From the NCBI GenBank assembly GCA_030248225.1, contig JASANE010028247.1:1-64000 (forward strand): a stretch of 64,000 nucleotides of DNA, read 5' to 3'. Below are positions 1-11,211 of this stretch, in pieces. The translations under genes were made by a program, and so were the position numbers. This DNA is from Trileptium ribeirensis. Lineage: Eukaryota > Nematoda > Enoplea > Enoplida > Thoracostomopsidae. A model generated the notes under the pieces. The model did not search any database, was not told the DNA's origin, and was given only the letters and a program-made list of their open reading frames with translations. Numbering within the stretch: position 1 is the stretch's first letter; each line of letters starts with the position of its first letter.

Positions 1-290
1 AAAAATGAGATGAGCATAGTTGAAAACCTATAAATACTAGTTTTGGTTACTTTATAACTATTACTTGAAAAGTTATTAAATAATAACTTATAAATTTTAG
101 CTATGTAATAATAACTTATTAGCTATGTAAGTTAGCTTAATTTAAATAGAACAAATGAAACCAGCGTAGTTGAAAACCTATAAATACTAGTTTTCGTTAC
201 TTTTTAACTATTAGTTGAAAAATTATTAAAAAAAATTATTAGCTATGTAACCTATGCTAACTCTAATGGAAGAACTAAAACTAAAAAATG
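1..290. repeat. Diverged two-copy tandem duplication (about 150 bp)
   Basis: The segment around TTGAAAACCTATAAATACTA occurs at about positions 20 and 170, and the similarity runs on through the following AT-rich text to a shared TAGCTATGTAA. The offset is 150 bp. There are point differences and a small indel, so it is an old duplication. No gene is seen in 1-680. Confidence 0.7.
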
Positions 291-682
291 GAAAAACTCT
301 GGTTTACCAACTTTAGTAACCTTGTCATTAATAGGTAATAAGATAGAATATATAAATAAAGAACATTAGTGATTCCTTAATTTTAATATGAAGCTTATTT
401 AGAACTTATATATAAGCACACTTATAATCTTACAAGTTATATGCGTTGAAATTCATTCAAGCCAGTTTTCATGTACTTTATAAAATATTTACCTTCATGT
501 AAAATATATATATAATACTCATGGTGAAAATCCCCATTTCCAAAACACTGCCCCAAATATAAAACACTGATTCGATGGAAAATTAACAGATGGGATATCA
601 TTAATATTTTTGGATAAAAAGGTAAATGTTTTTGAGTCTACTCACTTATCAGTTTAGCTTTACCGATTCTATTTTGTGAACC

Positions 683-1042
683 ATGCAACGTCAATGCAAT
701 TTTGGGTTTTTGTGTTATAGACTGAGGATGATGATTGGGTTGTCCAATCATTATCTCGAGGGTCATACCCAACCTACAGCTTCTAACAAAAGTTGGTTTT
801 TCAATAATCTTTTCGTGGTGATAGCCACAATGGAAAATGCGGTGATGGTGAGCTCATGTGCTGGAAGCTATACCCGCAGGGTTTTCTTTGCAAGGTTCCA
901 AATTCCGGTGGGTGTGCGTGGTTTTTATAACACCCTGGAAAACTTCGTGGTTCTCATTGTTAAAGATAATGTGGTGGAAACTGGATTTGTTGTATCCTCC
1001 CAAGCAGAGTTGGATTATGAGTTCGATAAAGAAATACGAAGG
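683..1042 (+). CDS. Uncharacterised gene, first or internal exon (120 codons)
   Basis: An open frame from ATG at 683 runs 120 codons to a strong donor, AGG|GTGAGC, at 1042/1043. It is followed in phase by the exon at 1265-1336, giving a 143-residue product if this ATG is the start. An alternative is an acceptor at 720 (TTTTTGTGTTATAG), in which case this is an internal exon of a gene that starts further left. The second half (about residues 50-120) reads like ordinary protein, with alternating hydrophobic and charged residues such as FVVLIVKDNVVETGFVVSS. I recognise no family. A short acidic frame (EDDDWVVQSLSRG...) is also open at 721-783 in another phase, so the 5' boundary is uncertain. 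The gene sits on the opposite strand to the NIDO gene and, if complete, is nested in one of its introns. Confidence 0.5.
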
Positions 1043-1264
1043 GTGAGCATAAATTTATATTATTCAGTTTATATATTTCACTGATTATTTTTCCTAACCT
1101 GATGATTATTATAGTGTTAGAAATAAAAAAAAGTTGTTGAGAGATGGGAAGGTGAGTGAAAATATAGGTTGAGGTTGATAACGAAGTATGATTTAATAAG
1201 TTTATTCTTAAATATTATATAACAACAATTATAATTACTTTAATAATATTCTATATTATTTTAG

Positions 1265-1336
1265 CATCGACGATACACGGTGGAACAGATAAATACTGAT
1301 GGGACAAAACGCATTGATCTGCTCAACAATTGTTGA
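1265..1336 (+). CDS. Uncharacterised gene, terminal exon
   Basis: The acceptor TATTTTAG|CATCG opens a 23-codon reading frame plus TGA, in phase 0 with the donor at 1042. It encodes a hydrophilic tail ending RIDLLNNC. The intron of 222 bp has a donor that matches the consensus well. A canonical AATAAA lies 63 bp after the stop, which supports a genuine 3' end. The combined tail (EIRR joined to HRRYTVEQINTD) is basic then acidic, with no membrane segment. Confidence 0.55.
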   Translation, partial: HRRYTVEQINTDGTKRIDLLNNC

Positions 1337-1398
1337 TAGTTGTTACTAAAACATAGTTGTAAATAGTGTAAATATGTATAGAACCCTGTAAATAATGT

Positions 1399-1404
1399 AA
1401 TAAA
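1399..1404 (+). promoter_or_regulatory. Candidate poly(A) signal AATAAA
   Basis: AATAAA lies 63 bp downstream of the stop at 1334-1336. In AT-rich DNA this hexamer is common by chance; its value is the position after a splice-supported terminal exon. Confidence 0.45.
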
Positions 1405-2028
1405 TAATCTTCAATCCTAAATTTCCCGACCATGCCTGCAGAAACAAGTTCGATATGTCAAATGTAAGTGTATGTTGTATGTCTTCTGTCGTACATTATG
1501 TATACATTATCCATATTATTATTACCCAATAATCACTCTAAAAATCCACCAACTCTGTGTTTTGTCTAACCGCACCTGTATTTCTATACATTTAACAATT
1601 TTAAAAACTATATGCGTTGAACCATTCCATGTTGCTACACTTTTTCGTTATATATCATAGTTCTAATTCACTCTCTAGAAGCCATTTAGATCCAAGTACA
1701 CATGTTAGTATTAATCATCCTTTTAACTAAACCGCGTACCAATGTTGACGCTTTTTATCATGACATAATGGTTCAAATATATTTTGGAAAGCTGTTTAGT
1801 CACAAGTCATACTAAACACAGTAGAAATCTAGCAACGTCATCCTGTGGGATTACACACATGTATGATGTGGAAATTAAAAATTAAATAATGATACAGAGT
1901 GATGTTAATGTATGTACCTAACGGATATGTAGAGTCAATGTGATTAGTTATAATATTCTATTATCATTATGTCAATATTAAGAATGTGGTTTGTAAATAG
2001 GGTATATATAATCACCATAGCAACTAAA

Positions 2029-2088
2029 ACATATATATATATATACATCTGTCACCCCACTTCCCCCACCACTGTGTGGGGGGGGGGG
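2029..2088. repeat. AT dinucleotide run and G11 homopolymer
   Basis: An alternating AT run ending about 2046 is followed by a C-rich patch and then a run of 11 G at 2078-2088. It lies just downstream (minus sense) of NIDO exon 3. Confidence 0.8.
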
Positions 2089-2182
2089 TAAAACCCCCAT
2101 TTTCTATCTACTATGCACCTCTGAGAAAACAGCGTAAACTTCGCACACTGTCCTAACCTGAAACACAAACTAAACATTTTAC

Positions 2183-2385
2183 CGTGCTGTATGTCACGGG
2201 TGATTCTATCCAATAGCTCAGGATCCTCGATTCGTCCGTCCTGCAATTTCAAAATAATATCCGAGCCATAATTGACAAACGCAGGGCGACCGTTGGCCAT
2301 TTTGAACACAACGCGACCTTCATTAAACGAAGTCTGTGGTGTTACTTGAATTCCAGCTTCTCGTTGACCAATTAAGCGCCGTGGT
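2183..2385 (-). CDS. NIDO-domain cell-surface protein (Mesh/K03H1.5-like), exon 3
   Basis: This exon is bounded by acceptor ACAATTTTAG|A and donor CACG|GTAAAA, 203 nt, entering in phase 2 and leaving in phase 1. It completes the split Arg codon from exon 2 and adds 67 codons (about residues 202-268). The end, PELLDRITRDIQHG, matches the NIDO region in which Mesh-type proteins have a segment of the form 'LxxRITxDIREG' ahead of a V-x-T-W strand. The middle (QVTPQTSFNEGRVVFKMANG) is the adjacent beta-rich part. The next exon, expected to supply the rest of NIDO followed by AMOP, vWD and sushi modules as in the family, is not seen in 1-2182 and is probably off the left edge. Family assignment rests on remembered motif shape, not a search. 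Confidence 0.75.
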
Positions 2386-2934
2386 CTAAAATTGTACGTG
2401 CCATATTTATGCTAACATTGAACCACATATGTGTAGAGTGGATTGATGATTACGCTTATATATATGTACTGCCTACTATTACAGAGGAACGTGGAAACGC
2501 CAGTAACAGCAATTTAACATCTTTCGTGGCAATTGCAATTATAGTAACATCGGCTTACGGTAGTTTTCTTTGGCGTTTTAGCGAATAGTTTTTTACGGTA
2601 TAGATTAATGTATCTCTTTAACGAAAACTTGCGATAAGCGCAGACCCCCGGAATAACCTAAATGTAACAGTATTTGTTTTACAATTATATAAATTCACAG
2701 AAATTCCTAAACCAGGAGGAAACATTTAATCAAAAATTCGAATTCCTCCGAAATTCAGTGAGAATCTGGACTGTTGAAAATTGGCACATTGATTAACATT
2801 TGTTTTAACAATCTTGGAAGTTGTTGTAAACCGAATAAACTGATTCATGTGTTCTGGATTGTATAGTGTATCGTGTATACGTGCCGTATATACGGTAAAA
2901 ACAGATTAACTCTTTACGCCCAAGTTAGCATCTC

Positions 2935-3165
2935 GAGTACCGATGAATAATAATTGGTCGGCGCAACGTATGATCGGATGAACGTCACGTTCGCTAGCCA
3001 CTGAGCTACTTCGCAGTTATAATAGCTTAAATCCTAAAGGCTTCTCGCAAAGTGAGCGAACAACAATATTTCTACTATCGTGTAGTGCGACATGAATATA
3101 GTTAGTACAATGCTTCGAACCGTATTTGGTTGTTATCGAACAACTCCAGGTGTTAAAGGGTTAAT
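2935..3165 (-). repeat. tRNA-derived SINE-like element, copy 1 (minus orientation)
   Basis: Read on the minus strand it contains GTAGCTCAGTGGCTAG, a strong tRNA A-box (TRGYNNARNNG), about 160 bp from the 5' end. The sequence before it (CACTAC...TTGTTCGCTC, then GAAGCCTTTAGG) aligns with the two plus-strand copies at 13.5-14.05 kb. The B-box is decayed here. Together the three copies define a family with an unusual leader ahead of the tRNA-like part. Confidence 0.6.
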
Positions 3166-3169
3166 TGTT

Positions 3170-4158
3170 GCTTTAAACAAGAACAGCTTAATATTATTAC
3201 TTTTAACCCTCCTTCCTGTGGGTGGGATATAAAATACTACGTGTATCACATAAATTTTGAGGTTGCCACAACTATTCTGTAAACTAAAAAGAATAGATGA
3301 TCCACATCACATGAAAATACGCAGAACAGATAAAACATTTGTTGCGCAAACCTTTGACTTTGCAGCACGGGAACATATTATGCCCGTATTTTCTTCATGT
3401 ATTGATCCAACTATAGCATTATTAGTGAATTCTGCGAATGCAAATTTCATGAACCTGTGCCTGATCAAAATTTATAGGCAACTTTATGCACTACGACCAT
3501 TCAGTTATCACGATCCGAAAAGAGATTGCTCAAAAACTACAAAAATAAAGTTGAAGTGAATCCGGTATTGCTATATTGACACATGGTTTTATTCGGTTCA
3601 GAATATTTAAATGATGTAATTTTGATAGTGGATTAATATTGTGTAACGGTTTCAAAAACAAATCTTAATAATAAAATGCGCGACTTTGTTATGAGCCATT
3701 CGATTGCTCAATGGTTGTCGAAACGTATATGATAAAAAACTTATTAAGTTATTTTTCAATAATCTGTTCACAGATGATATATTTTGCATGTCAAAAATTT
3801 TTAATTGTTAAACCTACTGAGCACCTGGAATAGATAAAAATAACAATACACCAAGCTTATATTAAAAAATGCTCGTCCGATAGCACTGCGGCATAATTGA
3901 AAAATTTATATACTCTGTCCTAGTTTCACTGTTCCGGCTAACGTTTGGGAATTAATGTTGTAAGGGATACTGCTGAGTTCTGACGGTATATAATTCACGT
4001 CATGACAAACATTTTTATGGGACATGATTCATAGCTGTAATGCCGGAAAGTTTGGTATACGAGCCTATAGTTATTTTAATAAACATTAATCCTGCAGCCA
4101 TTGTAAAAATAATTATGACTGCGCTGCTAAAGTTGTTCTGAACTCTCATAGATACCAT
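3170..4158. other. Gene-free intron DNA
   Basis: This lies in intron 2 of the NIDO gene. An open frame of 100 codons at 3257-3559 (+) has no splice sites or recognisable domain and is judged fortuitous. I see nothing else. Confidence 0.5.
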
Positions 4159-4159
4159 A

Positions 4160-4887
4160 AGTCGATGATGATCGATTCTGCTGACGAGTGTGCCCTCCTT
4201 AGGTTGCAGTCGCTTTCGCCGTCGTCTTTTCCTCCGTTAATCGTTTATGCCCACCACATGGTTCATAAACATTACTGCCTCACAAATGTTTTTGGACCAC
4301 TACTTCCAGAATCCAAGGTTCTTGGACCACCAGCCCACAAGCATACCGCAAACATGTTCATAGATCACAAAATTCAGACCCGCTACAAAACTCATAGACC
4401 ACTAACTTCAGACCCCACCCCATGTTAATGGACCACTTTATGGACCACCTTATCACCGACCCTCATGTTGATGCGCTTCTTTTGGAAACCCCCATGTTCA
4501 TGGACCACTTTTGTAATTTTCTAAAAAATTTTACAAAAGTATAGAGGTTCATGAGCCTGGGTGGGTGTCTGAAAAACTGATTCATCAATATGGGTGATTC
4601 TGGAAACTGGTCCATAAACATGGGTGGTATGTAAGCTAGTGAACCTGGCGTTGGTCCGAAGTTATTGGTCCATGAACATGGTGACCTGAATTTCGTAGTC
4701 CATAAACATGGGTGTGGTATAGGCTGGTGATCCCAGAATCTGGGGGAGTCTGCAAGTGGTGTTTCAAGAACATGAGTGGTCATAACCTGGAGGCTAAAAG
4801 CAAAAATAAAAATGACGTCCCGCTGATGAAAACAACTAATAACTGAAGACGATCTTTACCCGTCAGCAGATTCGATCATCATCGACT
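4160..4887. mobile_element. Fold-back (long inverted repeat) element with internal GGACCAC repeats
   Basis: The ends are a 27-bp inverted repeat with one mismatch: AGTCGATGATGATCGA at 4160 and its complement ending at 4887. The interior is a large imperfect palindrome centred near 4530, at TTTGTAATTTTC facing its complement. On the left half the phrase CATGTTCATGGACCAC recurs in degenerate form; on the right half the same phrase recurs as its reverse complement (GTGGTCCATGAACATG). There is no transposase frame, so this is a non-autonomous element. No clear target-site duplication is visible. It lies in intron 2 of the NIDO gene. Confidence 0.75.
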
Positions 4888-5044
4888 CTTGTTGATACTA
4901 TTACACGTTTCCCGCTCAAACAATAAAGTGCACTGCGAGACTATTCTATATGTGTAGCCGCCTGAATGGTTTGCTCGACATTAAATTTATAAAGTTGATT
5001 CCGGCAACTACAAATTAAGCTGATAATTTTAAATCGACATATAC

Positions 5045-5366
5045 CTCGAAACGACACGGTACCAAACATGACTGATTCCAGTTTCGCCGACAAACATAAA
5101 CGACGATGGAGCCATGAATGCTGCGATAAGGCTTGGATCAGGCTTATTTGGCCATTGCGGTGTTGGAAACGTATACGGTGGCTGGATGTACCAAGGGTAG
5201 CTGAACGCAATAAAGCCTTCAGGAAAGAGGAAGGTGTAGTTAAATCGAAACCCGTAATATGGGAAAAAGAAATCCAAATCAACTTGACGGTCATGCCATG
5301 GACGGTTACCGATGTCCATGTCGAAGTAGCGTTCGCCAAACGGATACAGATGCCACCAACCTTCTT
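5045..5366 (-). CDS. NIDO-domain cell-surface protein (Mesh/K03H1.5-like), exon 2
   Basis: The exon is 322 nt, between acceptor TCGTTGTAG|AA and donor TCGAG|GTATAT. It completes the Lys codon split after exon 1 and ends two bases into an Arg codon that exon 3 completes. It encodes the start of a NIDO domain: WWHLYPFGERYFD, then DLDFFFPYYGFRFNYTFLFP, EGFIAFSYP, FPTPQWPNKPDPSLIAAFMA and the strand ISHVWYRVV. The pattern 'PF-x-FYGF-x-YN-x-x-x-x-x-G-x-x-x-F' followed by 'P-x-WP-x-x-x-DPS-x-I' is the signature of NIDO in Mesh and nematode K03H1.5, proteins of septate/apical junctions in epithelia. Intron 1 is 5,845 bp and intron 2 is 2,659 bp. Confidence 0.9.
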
Positions 5367-5490
5367 CTACAACGAGATAAACATATAATTTGTAAAAAAA
5401 TTAGGTCATTTAAGCAACGAAGTCAGTTCATTGGATGGCTTTTTTAGGTAGTGAAGGACTTGGAAATAGTTATTTCTTATTACTATTACC

Positions 5491-5886
5491 AAGAGTGCAT
5501 TAAGGAAGAGTATGACACATCCCTGCACTCACATATAAACCCGTCTTTGATGACGCGGGCGTTTTCGGGCTGATTCCTCCCCCCCAGTTTTTTGGAGGAC
5601 GGGGGTCGAGATGCACTGACCGCCGCCTCCGCCAGATTTTGGTTGGGGTAGCTCGGCCCTCCCAGTTGTTTTTGGGAGGGGGTAGGTCAGACAACTCCCA
5701 ATTTCTTCTCGTTCAACCGACCCCCAGTCCGATCTACCCCATACCCCACCCAGAATCTGGGGGTGAGGTCAATGCATCTCGCCACCCAAAAAACTGAGGA
5801 GGGGTCAGGCCGAAAACGCCCGCGGAAGAAACATGGAATTATATGTGAGCGCTGGGAAGTGTCATTCTCTTCCCTAATGCACTCTT
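5491..5886. mobile_element. Fold-back MITE, full copy (AAGAGTGCATT family)
   Basis: Both ends start AAGAGTGCATT in inverted orientation. The inverted similarity continues for over 100 bp through GGAAGAGTATGACAC, CACTCACATATAA, GGGCGTTTTCGG and a C-rich tract, with scattered mismatches. There is no coding capacity. The interior is GC-rich, unlike its surroundings, and the loop lies near 5690. A minimal relative is at 53122-53202. It sits in intron 1 of the NIDO gene, just upstream of exon 2. No convincing target-site duplication was found. Confidence 0.8.
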
Positions 5887-6295
5887 GCTACTACTTATTC
5901 TTCATAAAAAGCAGCAAAATATACTATTATAAAAGCAGCCGAGAAAGGGTATAATTTGGCCCCTATCTCTTTAAATCTAAATATATATCTTATTCAACTG
6001 ATAAAATTTATAACGAAACAAAATACAATTTTTCACCGCGAGGATTGAATGTTCAAAGTAAAAAAACTGAAATACTGCTATTTTGAAGGATTTTAGAACA
6101 CAGTGCAATTTCTATTGACGAATATCAGCGACATATTAGTAGGGTAAATGTTGCACGATATTTGCAAGCAAAAATATATCTAACATAATTATAATATGGA
6201 ATGAACAAATATATATAAATACATACAAAGCTACAAATAATCGCATACTTTCTTGGACTGGTTGTTATGGATACTAATAATTTATAATACATGCT

Positions 6296-6485
6296 CATAA
6301 GGGGAGGTTGAGCCCACTGAGCCTCCGAGCCCTTTCGCGAGGTACCGCCTGATATGCCACCTTATATTTCCACCAAAGGCGTCGAACCCATATGCATCGA
6401 ACCCCTTCTGGCGCCGCAGCCCAGCACCCACGCCGACTGCCTCTTACACCGGGCAACCGGCTAGCCCTCGGACTTCGGACCTCGG
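6296..6485. repeat. GC-rich island of unknown origin
   Basis: About 190 bp is far richer in GC than its flanks, with edges near 6300 and 6485. On the minus strand it carries two GGTTCGA words resembling tRNA B-boxes and GGCTCAGTGGG resembling an A-box, but in the wrong order for a tRNA. No long reading frame with splice sites is present. It is probably a fragment of a GC-rich repeat. Confidence 0.4.
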
Positions 6486-6689
6486 TTTATTTTATGTATA
6501 AGTTTTGAGGAACATATTATACCATAAATATGAACAAAATGTAATTTTGAAAGAAGGTACTCTCACAAAAGCTATAAATATGAAAATACATAGTAAAACG
6601 AGTGTCTCATTGTACGACGACGTGGATGTTTTTTGGATTGCTTTCGGAGTACTTTGGCTGTATAATTTAAACATCTTTAGAAATTAGAA

Positions 6690-8440
6690 CAACGCATGAA
6701 GCTACAAAATTAAATTATTGCTAACTGTATATTAATATGATTGGCAGCGGACGTTAAAATATCTGATATCCCCAGGGTACTTTGGGAACGCAGTTAGTAC
6801 TCCCTAATGAACTGTGTTGAGTTATCTCAACAAACAGGTTTGAGAGGTAAGAATAAAAATGGTGGCATCACCTGATACAAAATGGTCGAACTCAAAATTA
6901 TATACTCACTAATGAAGCTTAATGCGTTGGGTTTTTACCGCCGCCGCTCAGAATTCATTGATGATTGTGCGGATGTTGATAAAGTACTTCAAGGCATTAT
7001 TTGCTCTCAGTATATATCTTAGGTGATAGCATTGAAGCAAGGTTCACTGATGAGTCTCCCAAAAGGTTTGTAGCATAAACTTTCAGATGTCACGCTGAGG
7101 GTCCTAGCGTTATATCCTTGAAAAGAACAGCTTAGTCCGGGGAGTTTGGGGATTCAAAAATTATGTTAGGTTTAAGTCAAATGAAACCAGTGTATTATGT
7201 ATCCCTGCGCTTTCTAATCTGCGACCACTTGTGCCAAATTTAGTGCAAACTAGATTGTTCAGCCGCAAAGATAAATCTGGGATCTGCAAGCGATGTGCTT
7301 GTTTTTTGAACGTTTATTACGGTTTACTTGCTGTAGGACGCAGCCAGCAAGGTGGTGGGATGAAAGTTACATAGAGCCGCCCTTTATAGTCTACTCCCTC
7401 TTGAGGTTCTCGGGATCTAGTAGAGTCCTCGAAGGTTGTAAGGAGGCCCCGAATGTCAGAAAGGGGCATGGAATGTCGTAATGGTGCCCCGGAAGCTATA
7501 GAATCTAGTACTGCGTATTACTCATAGTGAACTTCACTTTTAAAGGACCACCGACAGTCATGTGTTGTTATAGAAATTGCCTAAAAATTTTCGTGGTAAT
7601 GACATGAAATTGATTTAACCGATTCTACCACAGCAACCCGGATTTTATTATGTCTACTAGCGATTTGCATAAAATTAACAAAACAGCTTGCACTGAATGA
7701 AGTTTCGTTCAAATCGAAAATATCACATTTTGACGGCAATAAAGAGGACCTAAGACCTACGGGCGTAGCCACAAATTCTGCTCAAGGGCCACCGAACGCG
7801 CTATAAGGGCACAATTAGCTTAGATGTACCTTCGAAACGTAAATGTAAACTTCAAGTATCTGTTTTATTTTAGTGAGGCTCGGATGCTGCACAAGAAGTA
7901 CGGCTCCTCATATCCCCCTTTTGTTATTGCAATGGTGAATCAATAAAGTAAGCGATCTAGTTTACAACCTGGAAAATAATTTTGAACAATTTGTTTAACA
8001 GAACAATTTATTTAATATTTCTCATCTATAACAGTAATCAATCATGACAGTGTGATAGAGCAAAACAAGAAAGAATATACAAAAGGAAAACATTGAAGTT
8101 GTGAGCCACATTCAATTAACATTTACCTGATCTTCTGTCAACTTGATTCCAATTTATCCTGTGGAGATTGAACCCAGAGATTCTACCATTAAATTCAGCA
8201 TCTAAAATATTGTATGACATTTAAGCGGCGGTGATAAAAGTGATAGTACAATAAATAGCGCATTTATTAGAAGCCTTTTCAGGTGTTTGCATACTAATAT
8301 TTCAATTAAGATTATAACTGTTTTTGCGGCCCAGCACGTTGTTTAACAAATCGGAACGCTGATATCCGATACGCAAATGACTTTTATTCGCTGAAAACGG
8401 CTAGGATTCTCCCAAGCATAAATAAGACGAAACGAAAAAT
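6690..8440. other. Intron 1 of the NIDO gene, no gene seen
   Basis: The stretch has no exon I can support. Moderately GC-rich text at 7080-7500 has short open frames on both strands but no paired splice sites; exons 1 and 2 already join in phase without it. Confidence 0.45.
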
Positions 8441-8445
8441 GGTCC

Positions 8446-9329
8446 CCGTAACCCATGCCAAAAGGTGAGAAATTATTAAGGTAACCCATGCCAAGAGGCG
8501 AGAAATTATTAAGGTAACCCATGCCCACAGGCGAGAAATTATTAAGGTAACGAGAAATTATTAAGGTAACCCATGCCCACAGGCGAGAAATTATTAAGGT
8601 AACGAGAAATTATTAAGGTAACCCATGCCCACAGGCGAGAAATTATTAAAGTAACCCATGCCCACAGGCGAGAAATTATTAAGGTAACGAGAAATTATTA
8701 AGGTAACCCATGCCCACAGGCGATAAATTATTAAGACAACGAGAAATTATTAAGGTAACCCATGCCCACAGGCCAGAAATTATTAAGGTAACGAGAAATT
8801 ATTAAGGTAACCCATGCCCACAGGTGAGAAATTATTAAGGTAACGAGAAATTATTAAGGTAACACATGCCCACAGGCGAGAAATTATTAAGGTAAACTAT
8901 GCCTACAGGTGAGAAATTATTAAGGTAACGATAAATTGTTATGGTAACCCATGCCCACAGGCGAGAAATTATTAAGGTAACGAGAAATTATTAAGGTAGC
9001 CCATGCCCACAGGCGAGAAATTATTAATGTAACGAGAAATTATTAAGGTAACGCATGCCCACAGGCGAGAAATTATTAATGTAACGAGAAATTATTAAGG
9101 TAACCCATGCCCACAGGCGAGAAATTATTAAGGTAACGAGAAATTATTATGGTAACCCATGCCCACAGGCAAGAAATTATTAAGGTAACCTATGCCCACA
9201 GGCGAGAAATTACTAAGGCAACGAGAAATTATTAAGGTAACCCATGCCCACGGGCGAGAAATTATTACGGTAACGAGAAATTACTAAGGTAACCCATGCC
9301 AACAGGCGAAAAATTATTAGGGTAACGAG
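8446..9329. repeat. Composite minisatellite, 33 + 19 bp units
   Basis: About 880 bp of tandem repeat with two unit types: a long one (GGTAACCCATGCCCACAGG then CGAGAAATTATTAA) and a short one, GGTAACGAGAAATTATTAA. They alternate through most of the array as a 52-bp higher-order unit, while the left edge and a few interior spots have long units only. Changes are mostly single bases, as in turnover by unequal exchange or slippage. It lies in intron 1 of the NIDO gene. Confidence 0.95.
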
Positions 9330-9339
9330 CTTTAATAAT

Positions 9340-11160
9340 ATACGGTGAACAGACAGTTAAAGTTTGTATGTCAAACTAAACTTACAACACGATAACAATT
9401 AAATTGGTCACTACTGATACAAGGTCGATAACATTTTGCAGCTCTTTTTTGGACCCAAAACTTCAGATTTTCGCATAAATATTTCCTTTTGTGTGACTAC
9501 TAAATACCATCGTCTAACCACGAACAATTTCGACACGCTTTTGCGAAATAATATGTTTCTCGAAACGAAAAATATATTTGTCTAATACGCCAGCCTTTCG
9601 GTCAGAGATGTTCGCTTTTTATAAATTGTTTATGGACATTGGTAACCATTGTACCCACTTTATTGGTTCATTGAAAATTTGTTTATCCCGAGGCTCAACA
9701 AATTTAACTGAAATACGTCGTTTTGAAAGGTCTCTGGTTACGTCATACTATACAGTTGTAGAATTTCACATTTTTCTTCAACAAAATGTTTGCTACACAA
9801 AATAAAACAAAAACAAATACTAAATGGTGCAATCTAAAGCAGAGAATTTAACAAAAATCATTTAATTGCACACGTGTTATTTTCTACATTACGTACGAAA
9901 GCCCAGCTTAGAAGGGTCAATGAATGAATATTTCCTGAAAAAAACCAAGATATTTTGAGACAATTTGTTAATCAGTTTACAAATTGCACCATATCTATAT
10001 GATACTAGAACGTTAAAGCCGTTATACAGCATTTATATGTCTTCACAACGTATGTTATTGCATTTAATCTACATCGTCAATACCCGACAAAACCAAACAA
10101 TTCGGCATGCTATTGTGTGTTAGCGCAGTTAAATGATTGTGTTTAATCTTATAAACATGCTGAATACTGTGGTTTTGTAGTATAGGGTCCAACTTGACTA
10201 TATATTACAATTTTTCAAAGGTTCCAAGAGTTTTACCGCAGATAGACCGGACTTTTAGAATACAGCGCGTCATCAAGTGTTTGATCATATATAATTTGCT
10301 TCGATGGCATTTAAAACAGTTTGTGCAATTTTTAAGTAAGTTTCCAGCGATGGTTTACATGGACGGTTTTAAGTCCGCTGAATACGATGGTTTGGTTATC
10401 AAGACAGTTTTACACATTTTCAGTGTTTTTGAACTGGATTATGGTCGCTTAACTGAATTTCCAGGATGTAGTCTGACTCTATTAGTCTGGTTATATATTG
10501 CGTGTCAAGAATGTTCTATATTCCTAATAGGCTTTTTGGTAGGCCGAATAAGATAGTTCAGTTATCTCATGTATTTATATCAAGTATTTCATGCCTTTTC
10601 AGTGTTTTAGAATTGGTGCCAATTTTCAAAGTACAGCTTGTGTTCAGTTGTTTGGTTATAATAAAATTGCTTCCAGGACACTTAGAACACTCTGTGTGAG
10701 ATTTAAAGTACGTTGGTCACCTATAATCCAATATGACTGCCTTAACTTTTAGAATACCAGCACTATAAGAATTCAAGGGTTCCAGAGAATTTTGAGAGTG
10801 GTATATATACACATCAAACAGAAAGCCTATTATAAGTGATTACCCATAATGACAACCGTAGACGAAACCGCATGTGTTGCCTTTCATCATAGCTTATAAA
10901 ACACTAATTTTGTTCACACGCTTAGCGTAGGCAGTGGTTTTGAAATTTTTCTTAATGGAGAATATTGGGACATTAGGGTAATATACAGCGCCAATGAGTA
11001 AAGATGCGTATGGGAAATGGCAAACATTCTATTATACAACATATATCAACGTGAGCAAAAGGAAATACTCAGATCAATGGCCGTACGTTGAAGTAAAAAA
11101 TGCAATAATTTAAAGAGGTGTGAACTTTTAAGCCCTTTGGCGTTCGATATTACAAAATAA
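9340..11160. repeat. Gene-free DNA with old diverged internal repeats
   Basis: Between 10190 and 10820 several short phrases recur in diverged form: CTTTTAGAATAC at 10252 and again near 10745, AAGGTTCCAAGAG near 10219 and AGGGTTCCAGAGAA near 10775, and a GCTTC...ACA-TTTAGAACA phrase near 10300 and 10670. This suggests an old tandem duplication of a few hundred bases. The open frames across it (for example 10194-10556, +) appear to be by-products. No exon is supported. Confidence 0.4.
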
Positions 11161-11211
11161 GCATAATTCATGCGTTAAGACAAAGACAAATGTGATGAAA
11201 AATGTACTTAC

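Noticed and set aside
2935..3020. Functional tRNA gene on the minus strand
   Set aside because: Only the A-box is intact; the B-box and acceptor stem are not, and related copies occur elsewhere as SINEs.
3257..3559. 100-codon plus frame
   Set aside because: AT-rich, no domain, no splice signals; lies in an intron of the NIDO gene.
4165..4783. Frames on both strands with PFPE- and MDQF-like periodic text
   Set aside because: They are translations of the GGACCAC subrepeats in the fold-back element.
7080..7500. GC-richer segment with protein-like text on both strands
   Set aside because: No paired splice sites, and NIDO exons 1 and 2 already join without it; probably a repeat.
8343..8528. Frame with repeated GMGYLNNFSP peptide
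   Set aside because: It is a translation of the minisatellite edge, not a repeat protein: the frame breaks as soon as 19-bp units appear.
10194..10556. 120-codon plus frame with hydrophobic segments
   Set aside because: It spans old internal repeats and has no start, splice or family support.
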